From the NCBI RefSeq assembly GCF_902771435.1, contig NZ_CACXXB010000008.1:1-64000 (forward strand): a stretch of DNA of 64,000 nucleotides, read 5' to 3'. Of this stretch, positions 17,601-26,187 are shown one piece after another; the first letter of the stretch is position 1, and each line of letters opens with the position of its first letter. The position numbers and the translations under genes are program-made. The DNA comes from an uncultured Methanobrevibacter sp. (GTDB taxonomy: Archaea > Methanobacteriota > Methanobacteria > Methanobacteriales > Methanobacteriaceae). The notes under the pieces are model-generated. The model ran no database searches and was not told the DNA's origin. It was given only the letters and a program-made list of their open reading frames with translations.

Positions 17601-18006
17601 ATACAAACTCAACATGGTAAGAGCTGGAAGATACACAATGGCATTCAACTTTGCTGGTGATGAAAACTATACCAATGCATTTGCATGTGTATGTGTTGAC
17701 TTGGATAAAAAACCTATGAAAATCAAAGCAAGTGATAAGTCATACAAAGTTTCCACTAAGACCAAAAAATACACAGTTACCTTATCCACAATCAAAGGAT
17801 TAGACGGTAAAATGTATTTAAGTCCTAAGAAAGTATCTTTAACCATTAATGGTAAGACTTACACTGCTAAATCCAACAGTAACGGAAAAGTAACATTTAA
17901 AATCACTAATTTAACTAAAAAAGCTAAATACAAAGCTAAAATTAGTTATGAAGGAGATAAAACTTACGAATCCGCTACTAAAACCGTAACTATAACTGCT
18001 AAATAG
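14602..18006 (+). CDS. Adhesin-like surface protein with duplicated beta-helix
   Basis: A 1134-residue exported protein. Signal peptide (about 8-33), right-handed beta-helix (about 60-830) containing an internal duplication of about 260 residues, a carboxypeptidase-regulatory-like domain (about 850-925), and Ig-like domains ending in a Lys-rich domain (about 1035-1134). The ATG at 14602 lies before, not after, the Shine-Dalgarno sequence GAGGTG (14612-14617). The codon at ideal spacing after it is ATT at 14623, giving (M)KTKTLLISLIMLSL, a typical signal peptide start. Either ATT is used or the message is translated from 14602 in another way. Function: surface adhesion is inference from family. 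Confidence 0.85.
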   Translation: MLNRGEIIKTKTLLISLIMLSLVMLSVGVAFAADDIADTVAADEIAVDDSLAVEQDVQAVSDSSGSQIVITPENVGDYIEDSGKIKENVTADELVFDGDFDSLNIVVERPMTLTGGNVSSFINPNIEIYASNVTLQNFIINQEKGVNSIFVGGVDENRTSDVSISNVAITFTDDQSGAGAIPIQVVNSDNFVLKDSYIAYTGKTLGYYLNNAIRVVNSRNAEIYNNRISAELISVPVGWSEEPAGSGQWVSSPMSEAVVIKNCENATFDNNIVTVLCTNASGSYDTIYAVDVSGSGATVTNNNITANGNTYIYGIILTGDDFIIRANDITSFGVYYANGIDIEGPATGVVEDNNIDVESESSVYGIYSGMNGQDVSASYSGNNISGSAYNVFGMSVGDVNANVSDNFIDLTGNYTTGLAYRGTLLFLNNNNIVLTSSEVGNETIWEGFGVEAVGVKVIKGTGYLTNNTIATQGKGVSLTTNETSAYLEGNFINVVANDDKDAYAIYAVDASSVIAVNNTIDYQGATKGVGKNKAVYLKNLTGAVLTENTFDLDLVSAAVPWEEVPAGSGNWVSSPVSEGIVIEDSNGAIFGENVVNATFGDVVGFYDTIYVVDIKGSDNAHIISNDIKAKGNTYIYGIIASGNNLHITDNSIFSEGNYYANGIDIEGPATAVVEDNFISVSAETSAYAIYSGMNGQDVSANYTNNHIMGEAYNFFGMSIGDTVANVAGGRMDLIGNYTTGIAYRGSNLTVSDVVILLVASNKGNESIWEGFGVETIGIKVVKGNAQITNNHVVGTGNYTVDVKDTKSSVHDNYLKADTLFGDASVNNMSADAEVYNNTPIVSTGIINIIEVDGDGTIIASLTDTEGHAVPWAFVSYSFNNTTVFAVTEDDGTFKLENLSNGKIDISFDGNFHLAPYKTSITLKDVGPVAPVKVTSAFNITNRAITIKGYAVDGPAGEQGIYYATELLDENGNPIQNVFIEFAVNNKIYNRTTDENGSFTPYKLNMVRAGRYTMAFNFAGDENYTNAFACVCVDLDKKPMKIKASDKSYKVSTKTKKYTVTLSTIKGLDGKMYLSPKKVSLTINGKTYTAKSNSNGKVTFKITNLTKKAKYKAKISYEGDKTYESATKTVTITAK
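14612..14625 (+). promoter_or_regulatory. Ribosome binding site inside the reading frame, followed by ATT
   Basis: GAGGTG (14612-14617) is followed 5 bases later by ATT AAG ACA. The equivalent place in the surface-protein gene at 40272 reads GGAGGTGAAATGATG, so ATT stands exactly where ATG is found in the sister gene. Confidence 0.6.
15205..15981 (+). repeat. Internal duplication, copy 1
   Basis: Encodes about 260 residues that recur about 966 bases downstream (16171-16950). Shared landmarks are PAGSG-WVSSP (15328 and 16294), GNTYIYGII, YYANGIDIEGPAT, IYSGMNGQDVSA and IWEGFGVE (15931 and 16900). The copies have diverged in sequence, so the duplication is not recent. Confidence 0.85.
16171..16950 (+). 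repeat. Internal duplication, copy 2
   Basis: Second copy of the 15205-15981 unit. The offset changes by one codon between the first landmark (966 bases) and the last (969 bases), showing a one-codon insertion in one copy. Confidence 0.85.
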
Positions 18007-18038
18007 TGGGATTTCAATTCTCACTATATTTTTTTTAT
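18004..18038 (+). terminator. Hairpin and T-tract after surface-protein gene
   Basis: TAGTGGGA (18004-18011, starting on the stop codon) pairs with TCTCACTA (18019-18026) with one G-T pair and a 7-base loop, followed by TATTTTTTTTATTTTTTT. Confidence 0.7.
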
Positions 18039-18230
18039 TTTTTTAACATACATCATTTGTTACATGTAGATGTCTTTATTTTTATAACTAATTTTATAGT
18101 TCAACACTTGTTTTAATAAGAAATAGCTTAATTTATTTTAATAAATTTTATCTTAACTATAATTTAATTAATCATTAATTCAATTAAATCATGGTTAATT
18201 TTCATGGTGATTTTTGGTAAAAATTGAATT

Positions 18231-18270
18231 TTTAAAAAAAGTGGGATAAATTAGCATGAAGCTAATTTAT
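18231..18270 (-). terminator. Terminator of the grpE-dnaK-dnaJ unit
   Basis: ATAAATTAGC (18246-18255) and GCTAATTTAT (18261-18270) are perfect 10-bp complements around a 5-base loop, overlapping the dnaJ stop codon. On the minus strand the stem is followed by CCCACTTTTTTT. Confidence 0.7.
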
Positions 18271-19409
18271 TTCATTGCATCTTTGACTCTGTCAAAGAGT
18301 CCTTTTTCAACATGTTTAATTTCGTCCCCGCTTACTTCAGCGAATTTGTTAAGCAGGTCTTTTTGTTTTGAGTTTAATTTTTTAGGAACTACAACAGTTA
18401 CTGTAACATACATGTTTCCTCTGCTGTTATGTCTGACAGAGTTCATACCTTGTCCTCTTAATTTAAAGACAGTTCCGCTTTGTGTTCCTGCAGGTACTTT
18501 AAACTCAACTTCATTTCCTTCAATGGTCGGGATGCTTATCAAATCACCCAATGCAGCTTGCGGGAAACTGATTTGCTGTTCAAGGTATAAGTGATCGCCT
18601 TCACGCACGAACTTTTTATGTTTTTTGATATGTACTGTAACAATCAAGTCCCCTTCAAGGCCGGGAGCTTCGCCACAGTTTCCTTCACCTGAAACTCTCA
18701 AGTGGTTGCCCTCATTGACACCTTCTGGAATTTCAATTTTGATTGTTTTGCTTTTTCTTTTGCTTCCTTTACCATGACAGTCTTCACATGGGTCAGTAAT
18801 GATTTTACCGGTTCCGCCACATTGTCTACATGGTCTTACATTAACCATTTGACCTAAGATTGTGTTACTAACTTCCTTGATTTGTCCTGTTCCTCCACAT
18901 GTTGGACATGTTTTAGGATCAGAACCCGGTTTGGATTTGGAACCGTTACATGTTGGGCACAATTCACTTCTTGTAATCTTGATTTCTTTGTCACAACCTT
19001 CATAAGCCTCTTCTAATGTAATTGGAACTTCTGTATAAATGTCAGAACCTCTTTGTGGTCCTGTTCTTCCACGGCTGCGACTTCCACCACCAAAACCGAA
19101 CATTTCGAATATGTTTCCTATATCGAATCCCTGGAAAATATCTTCAAAGTTCACGTTTTGATAGAAATCTTCTGCAGTAAATCCATCCATTCCTGCATGA
19201 CCGAATTGATCATATCTGTGACGTTTATCTTCATCAGACAAGACAGCGTAAGCTTCACTTACTTCTTTAAACTTATCTTCAGCATCGGGTTCATCACAAA
19301 CGTCTGGATGGTATTTTCTGGCTAATTTACGATAAGCTTTTTTGATTGTCTTTTCATCCGCAGTTTTATCTACTCCAAGAACTTCATAATAATCTCGCTT
19401 GTCTGCCAT
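18267..19409 (-). CDS. dnaJ: Co-chaperone DnaJ (Hsp40)
   Basis: J-domain co-chaperone that stimulates the DnaK ATPase and delivers unfolded clients. All domains of a full-length type I DnaJ are present in 380 residues: J domain (1-70) with the HPD triplet near 34 (KYHPDVCD), a Gly/Phe-rich linker (about 75-120), a zinc-binding region with four CxxCxGxG repeats (CPTCNGSK, CPTCGGTG, CRQCGGTG, CEDCHGKG; about 140-215), and the C-terminal substrate-binding domains. Start ATG follows AAGGTGA. It is last in grpE-dnaK-dnaJ. The 135-base gap from dnaK contains an imperfect hairpin with T-tract, so dnaJ may be made at a lower level than dnaK. DnaK systems in archaea are of bacterial origin. Confidence 0.97.
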   Translation of the reverse strand: MADKRDYYEVLGVDKTADEKTIKKAYRKLARKYHPDVCDEPDAEDKFKEVSEAYAVLSDEDKRHRYDQFGHAGMDGFTAEDFYQNVNFEDIFQGFDIGNIFEMFGFGGGSRSRGRTGPQRGSDIYTEVPITLEEAYEGCDKEIKITRSELCPTCNGSKSKPGSDPKTCPTCGGTGQIKEVSNTILGQMVNVRPCRQCGGTGKIITDPCEDCHGKGSKRKSKTIKIEIPEGVNEGNHLRVSGEGNCGEAPGLEGDLIVTVHIKKHKKFVREGDHLYLEQQISFPQAALGDLISIPTIEGNEVEFKVPAGTQSGTVFKLRGQGMNSVRHNSRGNMYVTVTVVVPKKLNSKQKDLLNKFAEVSGDEIKHVEKGLFDRVKDAMK

Positions 19410-19544
19410 TTATTCACCTTAAAAAAATAATTTAAAAAATAGATAGAAAAAATAATAGTTTTATCTATTGTTAGTTTATTTGATTGATTCTGATTTCTGA
19501 TTTTAATATTTACCTAACAATATAATAAAACTTTATTATTTAAT

Positions 19545-21422
19545 CTAATCGTCTTTTACTTCATAGTCTGCATCAATTGTGTCATCATCGTTGTTGTCTT
19601 GAGCACCTGCATTAGGGTCAGCTCCAGCTTGTTGTTGAGCTTGTGCTTCTGCTTGTGCCTGTTGGTAGATTTTTGCACCAATTTCCTGAATTACATTGGA
19701 TAATTCATCAGACTTTTCTTTAATGGCAGCAATATCATCGCCAGCTATAAGTTCTCTTAATTCAGCTACAAGTCCTTCGACTTTAGATTTTTCATCGTCA
19801 GATACTTGATCTTTGAGTTCATCTAAAGTTTTTTCTGAAGTGTAAATTAATGAGTCTGCGTTGTTTCTGATTTCGATTTCTTCTTGTCTTTTAGCATCTG
19901 CTTCAGCATTCATTTCTGCTTCTTTGACTTTTTGTTCGATTTCTTCATCAGACAATTTGGTTGAGGAAGTAATGGTAATAGCTTGTTCTTTACCGGTTCC
20001 TTTGTCTTTTGCAGTTACATTTATAATACCGTTAGCGTCAATATCGAAGGTTACTTCAATTTGTGGCACTCCTCTTGGTGCAGGTGGGATTCCTACAAGT
20101 TGGAAACGTCCAAGTGAGGTGTTGTCTGCAGCCATTTTTCTTTCTCCTTGCAATACGTTAATGTCTACAGAAGGTTGGTTGTCTGCAGCAGTGGAGAATA
20201 CTTGGCTCTTTTTGGTAGGAATAGTTGTGTTTCTTTCAATTAAAGTGGTTGATACTCCACCTAAGGTTTCAATACCTAATGATAATGGAGTTACGTCTAA
20301 AAGAACGATGTCTTTAATTTCACCAGCTAATACTCCTCCTTGAATAGCAGCACCCATGGATACACATTCCATTGGGTCAATACCACGTTCTACTGGTTTT
20401 CCTATGAATTTTTCCACGTATTTTTGTACGATAGGCATTCTGGTAGGTCCACCAACTAAGATAATTTTATCAATTTCAGATTTGCTCATTTTAGCATCAT
20501 CTAATGCTTGTTGCATTGGTTGTCCGGATTTTTCTACAATGTGGTCAACCAATTCTTCTAATTTTGCTCTTGTAAGTGAGATAATTAAGTTTTTAGGAGT
20601 TCCATCGGTTCCCATTGCGATAAATGGCAAGTTTACTTCGGTAGTTGTGGTAGTGGATAATTCTATTTTTGCTTTTTCAGCAGCTTCTCTTAATCTTTGT
20701 ACTGCTTGGTCATTATCCATAAGGTCAATGCCTTCCTGTGCTTTGAACTCATCGGCAAGGTATTTGATTAATACATTGTCCATGTCGGTACCACCAAGTT
20801 GGGTGTCTCCGCTGGTGGATCTTACTTCAAATACTCCTCCACCGAATTCCATAATGGTTACATCCAAGGTACCTCCACCTAAATCGTAAACCATGATGTT
20901 CATGTCATCTTCTTCAGCTTTGTCAAGTCCGTAAGCTAAACTTGCTGCGGTTGGTTCGTTTACAAGTCTTACTACGTCAAGACCTGCGATGGTTCCTGCA
21001 TCTTTGGTTGCAGTTCTTTGGTTATCGTCAAAGTAAGCAGGTACGGTAATTACAGCTTTTTCGATCGGTTCGCCTAAAAATGTTTCTGCATCTTTTTTAA
21101 TTTTTTGTAAGATGAATGCAGAGATTTCCTGTGGAGAATATTGTTTTCCGTTTACAGTTACTTTGTGATCAGTACCCATACTTCTTTTGATTGCACTAAT
21201 AGTGTTTTCAGGGTTGGTAACTGCTTGTCTTCTTGCAGGTTCTCCAACTAACATTTGACCATCTTCAGTAAATGCAACATAACTTGGGAAAGATTTACCA
21301 TATTGACTTGCACCTTCAGCGGAAGGGATTGTGGTTGGTTTTCCTCCTACAAGTACAGATGCTGCTGAGTTACTTGTACCTAAATCAATTCCAATAATTT
21401 TTTCTTTTTTAGTATCAGACAT
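19545..21422 (-). CDS. dnaK: Molecular chaperone DnaK (Hsp70)
   Basis: ATP-driven chaperone of the cytoplasm working with DnaJ and GrpE. About 625 residues. N-terminal ATPase domain with '[14 protein letters not shown]', '[13 protein letters not shown]' (about 190) and '[13 protein letters not shown]' (about 325); substrate-binding domain with '[13 protein letters not shown]' (about 385); C-terminal helical lid with a Gln/Ala-rich tail ending in Asp-rich residues. The start at 21422 (MSDTKKEK) is chosen over the in-frame codon four residues upstream because GGTGA at 21428-21432 is spaced correctly for it. Second gene of the grpE-dnaK-dnaJ run, 46 bases after grpE. Confidence 0.97.
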   Translation of the reverse strand: MSDTKKEKIIGIDLGTSNSAASVLVGGKPTTIPSAEGASQYGKSFPSYVAFTEDGQMLVGEPARRQAVTNPENTISAIKRSMGTDHKVTVNGKQYSPQEISAFILQKIKKDAETFLGEPIEKAVITVPAYFDDNQRTATKDAGTIAGLDVVRLVNEPTAASLAYGLDKAEEDDMNIMVYDLGGGTLDVTIMEFGGGVFEVRSTSGDTQLGGTDMDNVLIKYLADEFKAQEGIDLMDNDQAVQRLREAAEKAKIELSTTTTTEVNLPFIAMGTDGTPKNLIISLTRAKLEELVDHIVEKSGQPMQQALDDAKMSKSEIDKIILVGGPTRMPIVQKYVEKFIGKPVERGIDPMECVSMGAAIQGGVLAGEIKDIVLLDVTPLSLGIETLGGVSTTLIERNTTIPTKKSQVFSTAADNQPSVDINVLQGERKMAADNTSLGRFQLVGIPPAPRGVPQIEVTFDIDANGIINVTAKDKGTGKEQAITITSSTKLSDEEIEQKVKEAEMNAEADAKRQEEIEIRNNADSLIYTSEKTLDELKDQVSDDEKSKVEGLVAELRELIAGDDIAAIKEKSDELSNVIQEIGAKIYQQAQAEAQAQQQAGADPNAGAQDNNDDDTIDADYEVKDD

Positions 21423-21468
21423 AATTATCACCAATTTTTTTTTATTATATAATTAAATAAACGTAATC

Positions 21469-22020
21469 TTATTTTTTGCAAACAATGACTTTTGAGTATT
21501 TGAGAACTTTATCCTTATACATGTAGCCTTTCATTAGCTCTTCAATAACATATCCGTTTTCAACATCATCGGATTCCTGAACCATCAGTGCTTCATGTTT
21601 GTTCAAGTCAAATTTTTCGCCTTTTGCGTGTATTTCTTCAACTCCCTCTTTTGTCAGGATGTCTTTGAATTTATTATATGTAAGTTCTATTCCTTCTCTT
21701 AAATTTTCATCGTTTTCAACTTCCAAAGCTCTACCGAAGTCTTCATAACAGTCTAAAAATTCTTTAATAATGTTTTCATTAGCGAATTTTATGATTTCTT
21801 TGTTTTGTTTATCTGTTATTTTTTTGAAGTTTTCAAAATCCGCCTGAAGTCTTTGTGATAGTGAAATGTATTCCTGGGTTTCAGCTTCTTGCTTTTCGAG
21901 ATCTTCTTTGAGCTTTTCTATCTCTTCGTTTTTCTGATTGACTTCCTCAAGAAGCTCATCATATTCCTGTTGAAGATCTTTTTGTGTAGCTTCAGTTTCA
22001 CTTTTCTTTTCGTCAGTCAT
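21469..22020 (-). CDS. grpE: Nucleotide exchange factor GrpE
   Basis: Homodimeric co-chaperone that releases ADP from DnaK. 183 residues: a long Glu/Lys/Gln-rich N-terminal coiled coil (about 10-80), a four-helix-bundle section, and the C-terminal beta domain ending 'KDKVLKYSKVIVCKK', close to the family's 'GR-LRPA-V-V' end. First gene of the chaperone run. Its message should start near 22210, giving an untranslated leader of nearly 190 bases, and the promoter carries two copies of a palindromic operator (described separately). Confidence 0.93.
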   Translation of the reverse strand: MTDEKKSETEATQKDLQQEYDELLEEVNQKNEEIEKLKEDLEKQEAETQEYISLSQRLQADFENFKKITDKQNKEIIKFANENIIKEFLDCYEDFGRALEVENDENLREGIELTYNKFKDILTKEGVEEIHAKGEKFDLNKHEALMVQESDDVENGYVIEELMKGYMYKDKVLKYSKVIVCKK

Positions 22021-22187
22021 GGGTACACCTTTTTTAGGTTTTTTTTGAAAAACTTAGTAATAACTCTCTGTAGAGAATTAATCCTTTAAGTTCTTTAATA
22101 TTGGTTTTTGGGAATTTATGGACATATAGGAAAATGGTTCATCATACTGAGTTATTACATCAAGTTTTTCTAAACCAAATATTAAAG

Positions 22188-22248
22188 TAACAAAAAGTTA
22201 TCTTTCTCCTACATTATTATAGTAACAAAAAGTTATATAAATCTTTCG
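22188..22248 (-). promoter_or_regulatory. grpE-dnaK-dnaJ promoter with two palindromic operators
   Basis: On the minus strand a BRE-like CGAAAG (22243-22248) precedes the TATA box ATTTATATA (22234-22242). Two identical 13-base palindromes TAACAAAAAGTTA (TAAC-N5-GTTA) lie at 22223-22235, touching the TATA box, and at 22188-22200, just after the expected transcription start near 22212. Centres are 35 bases apart. The layout suits a repressor that blocks promoter access. The divergent HTH gene at 22487 is the natural candidate. Confidence 0.7.
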
Positions 22249-22486
22249 ATAATTTGAGTTTTCATTACCGAATGTTATTGTAATGGAGAAGGGCCCAATA
22301 AGTTAAAATTTTGTTGATAATCATTAATTTGTCAAATATGTTATTTTAAATAATTCATATTTTTTGATTCTGATTTATTAATCTTATTTTTTAATTTTAT
22401 AAGATATAATCAAAAATAAAATTTTTCTTACATGTTGTAACAAAAACATAATGTTTTATATAATAGTGTTAATATAATCTATAATC
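22249..22486. other. Regulator side of the chaperone intergenic region
   Basis: AT-rich. TTTTATATA at 22453-22461 is the TATA box for the HTH gene, about 28 bases before its ATG, so that message is probably leaderless. GTAACAAAAACATAA (22437-22451) just upstream of it matches the first half of the grpE operators (GTAACAAAAA), suggesting a weak autoregulatory site. No RNA gene seen. Confidence 0.5.
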
Positions 22487-23062
22487 ATGACTAATTCAGA
22501 AGACATTAGAAAAAATGATAAATATCATAGAAATGTCAATTCTTCTAATGGCCACATAGAAATTAGAGGAAATTACAACGACCAATTAGGAGATATTGAT
22601 AAAGAAGATATACTTGATGTAATGGGTTGTAAGACTAGAAGAGATATCATAAACCTTTTGAGAGAGGAGCCGATGTTTGTCAGTGAAATCTCAAACGAGC
22701 TCGACATTGGTCAGAAGGCTATCATAGAGCACTTGCGCGCTATGGAAGAAATAGGTATTTTGAACTCTTCATATAAAAAAATCTTAAGAGGTCGTCCGCG
22801 TAAATATTATGATTTGCAGCATGAGGTCAATATTCACATCACAATCAATAAAAATACATTTGATGTTAACCTTTCAGAAGACATGTTCAACACTCTTCAG
22901 CTTCCTTCAGGTGACGAATGGTCAAAACTTTTAGACATTGAAAAAAGAATAGATGCAGGTCAGCTTGAAGCTATTGATGAGTTGAAAAATCAGATAAGGC
23001 TATACGGCAATCTTAAGGAAAGGGCTGAATATATCCTTGAGAGAACATTAAGAAACAGATAA
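22487..23062 (+). CDS. ArsR-type winged-helix transcriptional regulator, probable heat-shock regulator
   Basis: A 191-residue DNA-binding protein. The HTH spans about 40-105: 'MGCKTRRDIINLLREEPMF' is a helix followed by 'VSEISNELDIGQKAIIEHL' (helix-turn-helix with recognition helix) and a wing 'ILRGRPRKYYDL' typical of ArsR/HTH_5 proteins. The C-terminal third is helical and charged and probably dimerises. It is divergent from grpE-dnaK-dnaJ, and a regulator in this position is known next to dnaK in related Methanobacteriales; archaeal heat-shock repressors such as Phr of Pyrococcus belong to the same broad fold. The control of the chaperone genes is inference, supported by the paired palindromes at their promoter. 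Confidence 0.8.
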   Translation: MTNSEDIRKNDKYHRNVNSSNGHIEIRGNYNDQLGDIDKEDILDVMGCKTRRDIINLLREEPMFVSEISNELDIGQKAIIEHLRAMEEIGILNSSYKKILRGRPRKYYDLQHEVNIHITINKNTFDVNLSEDMFNTLQLPSGDEWSKLLDIEKRIDAGQLEAIDELKNQIRLYGNLKERAEYILERTLRNR

Positions 23063-23116
23063 CTAAGCATTTCGTGGTCATTAATTTAAAGGCTTAATTA
23101 GTCTTTAAACCTTTTT

Positions 23117-25357
23117 TTATATTTTTTTAGCAATTATTGCCTGTCCAAGAGAAACAGAACCATCCCCCGCACAGGTATTTGTGTGTTGTATGAATTCATA
23201 ACCATTGTCCATTATATGATTTTTGACTGTGTCGGTAATGGCCTCATTGTAGAACACTCCTCCTGTGGCGCCGATTTGTCCAATGCCTTTTTTGTCAGCC
23301 GCTCTGATTGCAAGTTCTGCAAGACCTTTTGCAACTGCATTTTGACCGGCACAAGCAATATCCGCCTTTTTTTCACCATTCTGGTATAATTTAACAACTT
23401 CCTTTAATATTTCAGTGGTGTTTAATGTGTTGTCTTCGATGGTGAAAGGGATTTCCAGATCATTGGTTGCATAATAGGCACATGATTCGAGTTTCATGGA
23501 GCATTCTCCCTCATAGGTTCTCACATGTGCAACTTCAAGTGCAACGGCCATTGAATCAAGAACCCTTCCGGTACTGGTGGTCTTGCCCACATTGATTCCT
23601 GAGGCCAGCTGTTTAAAGATATTTTTAATTTCAGTTTCCCCATATTTGAAGTATTTTGAATAATTTCGGATTAGATTCTCGTCATTTAAAATGCTTGCAA
23701 GCATTCTTGCAGGATATTTTGTTGCCATATCTCCGCCTGGCATTAACTGAGTTTGAAGATGAGCCAATCTCTCAAAACTGTTGACATTGGTGTAGAGTAT
23801 CTCTCCGCCCCAGCTGGTACCGTCACTTCCGTATCCAACTCCATCTGCGGCAATAACAATCATTTCCTCAAGCCCGTGGTCGTTGGCAAGGGCAATGGAA
23901 TGGGCATGATGGTGTTGAACAGGCAGAACTTTTGCATCATATTTTTCAGCCATTTCGTGAGCCAGTCTTGTTGTAAAGAAATGCGGATGCATATCACAGG
24001 CAATAACGTCAAATTCGTCAATCTTTGTGATTCTTTGCATATTTTCGATAGCCTGCTTTAAAAAAGTCAATGTTTTTGGTTTGTTTGTATTTCCGATATG
24101 CTGTGAAGGGTATACTATGTTGTCCTTTGCAATGGAAAATGTCACGTCAAGTTCCGGACCCAACGCAATGACATTGGAGTCATTAACGTCATAATTTATT
24201 GTGTACGGTTCGGGAGTGTAGCCCCGTGATCTCCTGATGAATGACAGTTCATTATTTCTAAATCTAATCACTGAGTCATCGCACCTGTTTAGAATCTTAC
24301 GGTTGTGAACTAATGAATAATCATTAACGCCACCAATGATTTCTTCATTTTTAATCATCATTGGCTCTCCGGGAATATTTGCTGATGTCATTACATATGT
24401 ATCAATATCTCCTTCATCAAAAAGCAAATAATGCATTGGGGAGTATGGAAGCATCACTCCAATGTTGTGCAATCCTGGAGACAAGCTGTCAGGGAAAGGA
24501 TAATAGTCGTTTTTCTTCAGAATAACGATTGGTCTTTTATTTGATGTGATTGTTTCTATTTCCTTTTCGGATATCTCAGCATAATTTTGAACGGACTTCA
24601 AATCCTTGGCCATAACTGCAAATGCCTGATTCGGACGATTCAAACGGTTCCTTAACTCTTTAATTGCTTCATCGTTATACGCATCAACAACCAAGTGGGT
24701 TCCGCCGATTCCCTTGATGGCCAGTATTTTTCCCTCTTTCAGCTTTTCAGCACCTAATCCTATAGGATTGTCGGTGTCAATTTTATTTTGACCTTCATAT
24801 ATTGCCATTTGGGGTCCGCAATCACCGCAGCATATGGCCTCTCCGTGATACCTCCTGTTTAACGGTTCCTTATATTCTATCAGGCAGTCATCACATAGCG
24901 GGAATTCATCCATTGATGTTCGGATTCTGTCATAGGGGACACTTTCAATCACTGTAAATCTTGGTCCGCAATCAGTACATGCATTAAAGGGATATTTAAA
25001 GCGTCTGTCTTTAGGATTTCTTATTTCCTCCAAACACTTATCGCAAATAGCAATATCCGGTGGTATAACACTAACGCCTGAATATGAATCGCCGCTTTCA
25101 ATAATTTTAAAATCAGAATAATTGTTTTCGCTGATTTCTTCCACAATAACTGAATCTATCTTTGCTATCGGAGGCAATTCCCTTGGCAATCTTTCAATAA
25201 ACAAATCAGCATTTTTACCTTCGATTATGATTTCAACAACATTTCCAAGGTTTCTGACATAACCATTAAGATTCAAATCAGTTGCAAGTCTGTATATGTA
25301 CGGTCTGAATCCTACGCCTTGGACTATTCCTTGTGTCAAAATCTTTCGGGCTTTCAT
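23117..25357 (-). CDS. hypF: [NiFe]-hydrogenase maturation carbamoyltransferase HypF
   Basis: Makes the thiocarbamate from carbamoyl phosphate and ATP on HypE that becomes the cyanide ligands of [NiFe]-hydrogenase. 746 residues, normal length. Order: acylphosphatase domain (1-90, 'GVGFRPYIYR'), two Cys4 zinc fingers (CDKC...CTDC about 105-135; CDDC...CCGDC about 155-185), YrdC-like domain (about 200-380), and Kae1/TobZ-like carbamoyltransferase domain (about 385-746) with the metal-binding HHHAHS near 480. All key motifs are present. Methanogens need it for F420-reducing, MvhADG and Eha/Ehb hydrogenases. Divergent from larB with 53 bases between, so promoters overlap. Confidence 0.96.
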   Translation of the reverse strand: MKARKILTQGIVQGVGFRPYIYRLATDLNLNGYVRNLGNVVEIIIEGKNADLFIERLPRELPPIAKIDSVIVEEISENNYSDFKIIESGDSYSGVSVIPPDIAICDKCLEEIRNPKDRRFKYPFNACTDCGPRFTVIESVPYDRIRTSMDEFPLCDDCLIEYKEPLNRRYHGEAICCGDCGPQMAIYEGQNKIDTDNPIGLGAEKLKEGKILAIKGIGGTHLVVDAYNDEAIKELRNRLNRPNQAFAVMAKDLKSVQNYAEISEKEIETITSNKRPIVILKKNDYYPFPDSLSPGLHNIGVMLPYSPMHYLLFDEGDIDTYVMTSANIPGEPMMIKNEEIIGGVNDYSLVHNRKILNRCDDSVIRFRNNELSFIRRSRGYTPEPYTINYDVNDSNVIALGPELDVTFSIAKDNIVYPSQHIGNTNKPKTLTFLKQAIENMQRITKIDEFDVIACDMHPHFFTTRLAHEMAEKYDAKVLPVQHHHAHSIALANDHGLEEMIVIAADGVGYGSDGTSWGGEILYTNVNSFERLAHLQTQLMPGGDMATKYPARMLASILNDENLIRNYSKYFKYGETEIKNIFKQLASGINVGKTTSTGRVLDSMAVALEVAHVRTYEGECSMKLESCAYYATNDLEIPFTIEDNTLNTTEILKEVVKLYQNGEKKADIACAGQNAVAKGLAELAIRAADKKGIGQIGATGGVFYNEAITDTVKNHIMDNGYEFIQHTNTCAGDGSVSLGQAIIAKKI

Positions 25358-25410
25358 AAATATATTATTTAAGTTAAATTTTATATAAAATTTTATCTTA
25401 ATATTATATT

Positions 25411-26172
25411 ATGAAAGATACTCTTGAAAGATTAGTCAAAGGTGAACTCAGTATTGATGAGGCGGAAAACGTTTTGAAGTCTGAAAGCATTTTGGAATTC
25501 GATGAAATTGCTAAGCTTGACATCAAACGCAGCGAGAGGGCAGGTTTTCCGGAAGCTATTTTTTCACCCAGCAAGGATTATGAGGATTTATTGCTGATAA
25601 TTAAAAAATACCTTAAAAACAATGATGATGATTTAATCATTACTAAATTGTCTTTGGAGCGTTATGAAAAAATTTTAGATGATTTGGGTAAGGATTCATT
25701 TATTTTTGATTATAACAGGCGAGCTCAAATATTGGTCATTAGAAAAGAAATCAAAGAGCAGAAAAAAATTGCAAAAATAGGAATTATCACTGCAGGAACA
25801 TCAGATATCAATATTGCAGAGGAAGCTCGTGTCATTGTTGAGGAAGGTGGCTGTGAAGCAATCGCCTCCTATGATATTGGCGTTGCAGGAATCCACAGGC
25901 TGTTTCCGCAAATTGCTCATATGGTTAAGGAAGGCGTTAGGGCATTTATAGTATGTGCAGGCATGGAAGGCGCTCTTCCTTCAGTTGTTGCTGGTCTTGT
26001 GGATGTTCCGGTCATCGGAGTTCCGACTTCAGTAGGATATGGTGTCGGTGAAGGTGGAAGAGTGGCTCTTGATGCAATGCTTCAGTCCTGTGCACCAGGA
26101 ATAGCTGTCGTTAACATTGACAATGGATTTGGAGCGGGAGTTTTTGCATTAACTATTGTAAACAGTGATTAA
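25411..26172 (+). CDS. larB: Nickel pincer cofactor biosynthesis protein LarB
   Basis: Carboxylates and hydrolyses nicotinic acid adenine dinucleotide to the dicarboxy-pyridine precursor of the nickel pincer cofactor. 253 residues: an N-terminal helical part (1-115) and a PurE/AIR-carboxylase-like domain (about 120-253) with '[17 protein letters not shown]', '[10 protein letters not shown]' and '[16 protein letters not shown]'. No larA, larC or larE is in the window. TTTTATATAA about 28 bases before the ATG indicates a leaderless message. It is divergent from hypF; both serve nickel-dependent enzymes, so shared nickel control is possible but unproven. Confidence 0.93.
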   Translation: MKDTLERLVKGELSIDEAENVLKSESILEFDEIAKLDIKRSERAGFPEAIFSPSKDYEDLLLIIKKYLKNNDDDLIITKLSLERYEKILDDLGKDSFIFDYNRRAQILVIRKEIKEQKKIAKIGIITAGTSDINIAEEARVIVEEGGCEAIASYDIGVAGIHRLFPQIAHMVKEGVRAFIVCAGMEGALPSVVAGLVDVPVIGVPTSVGYGVGEGGRVALDAMLQSCAPGIAVVNIDNGFGAGVFALTIVNSD

Positions 26173-26187
26173 GGTACAATATGGTGT

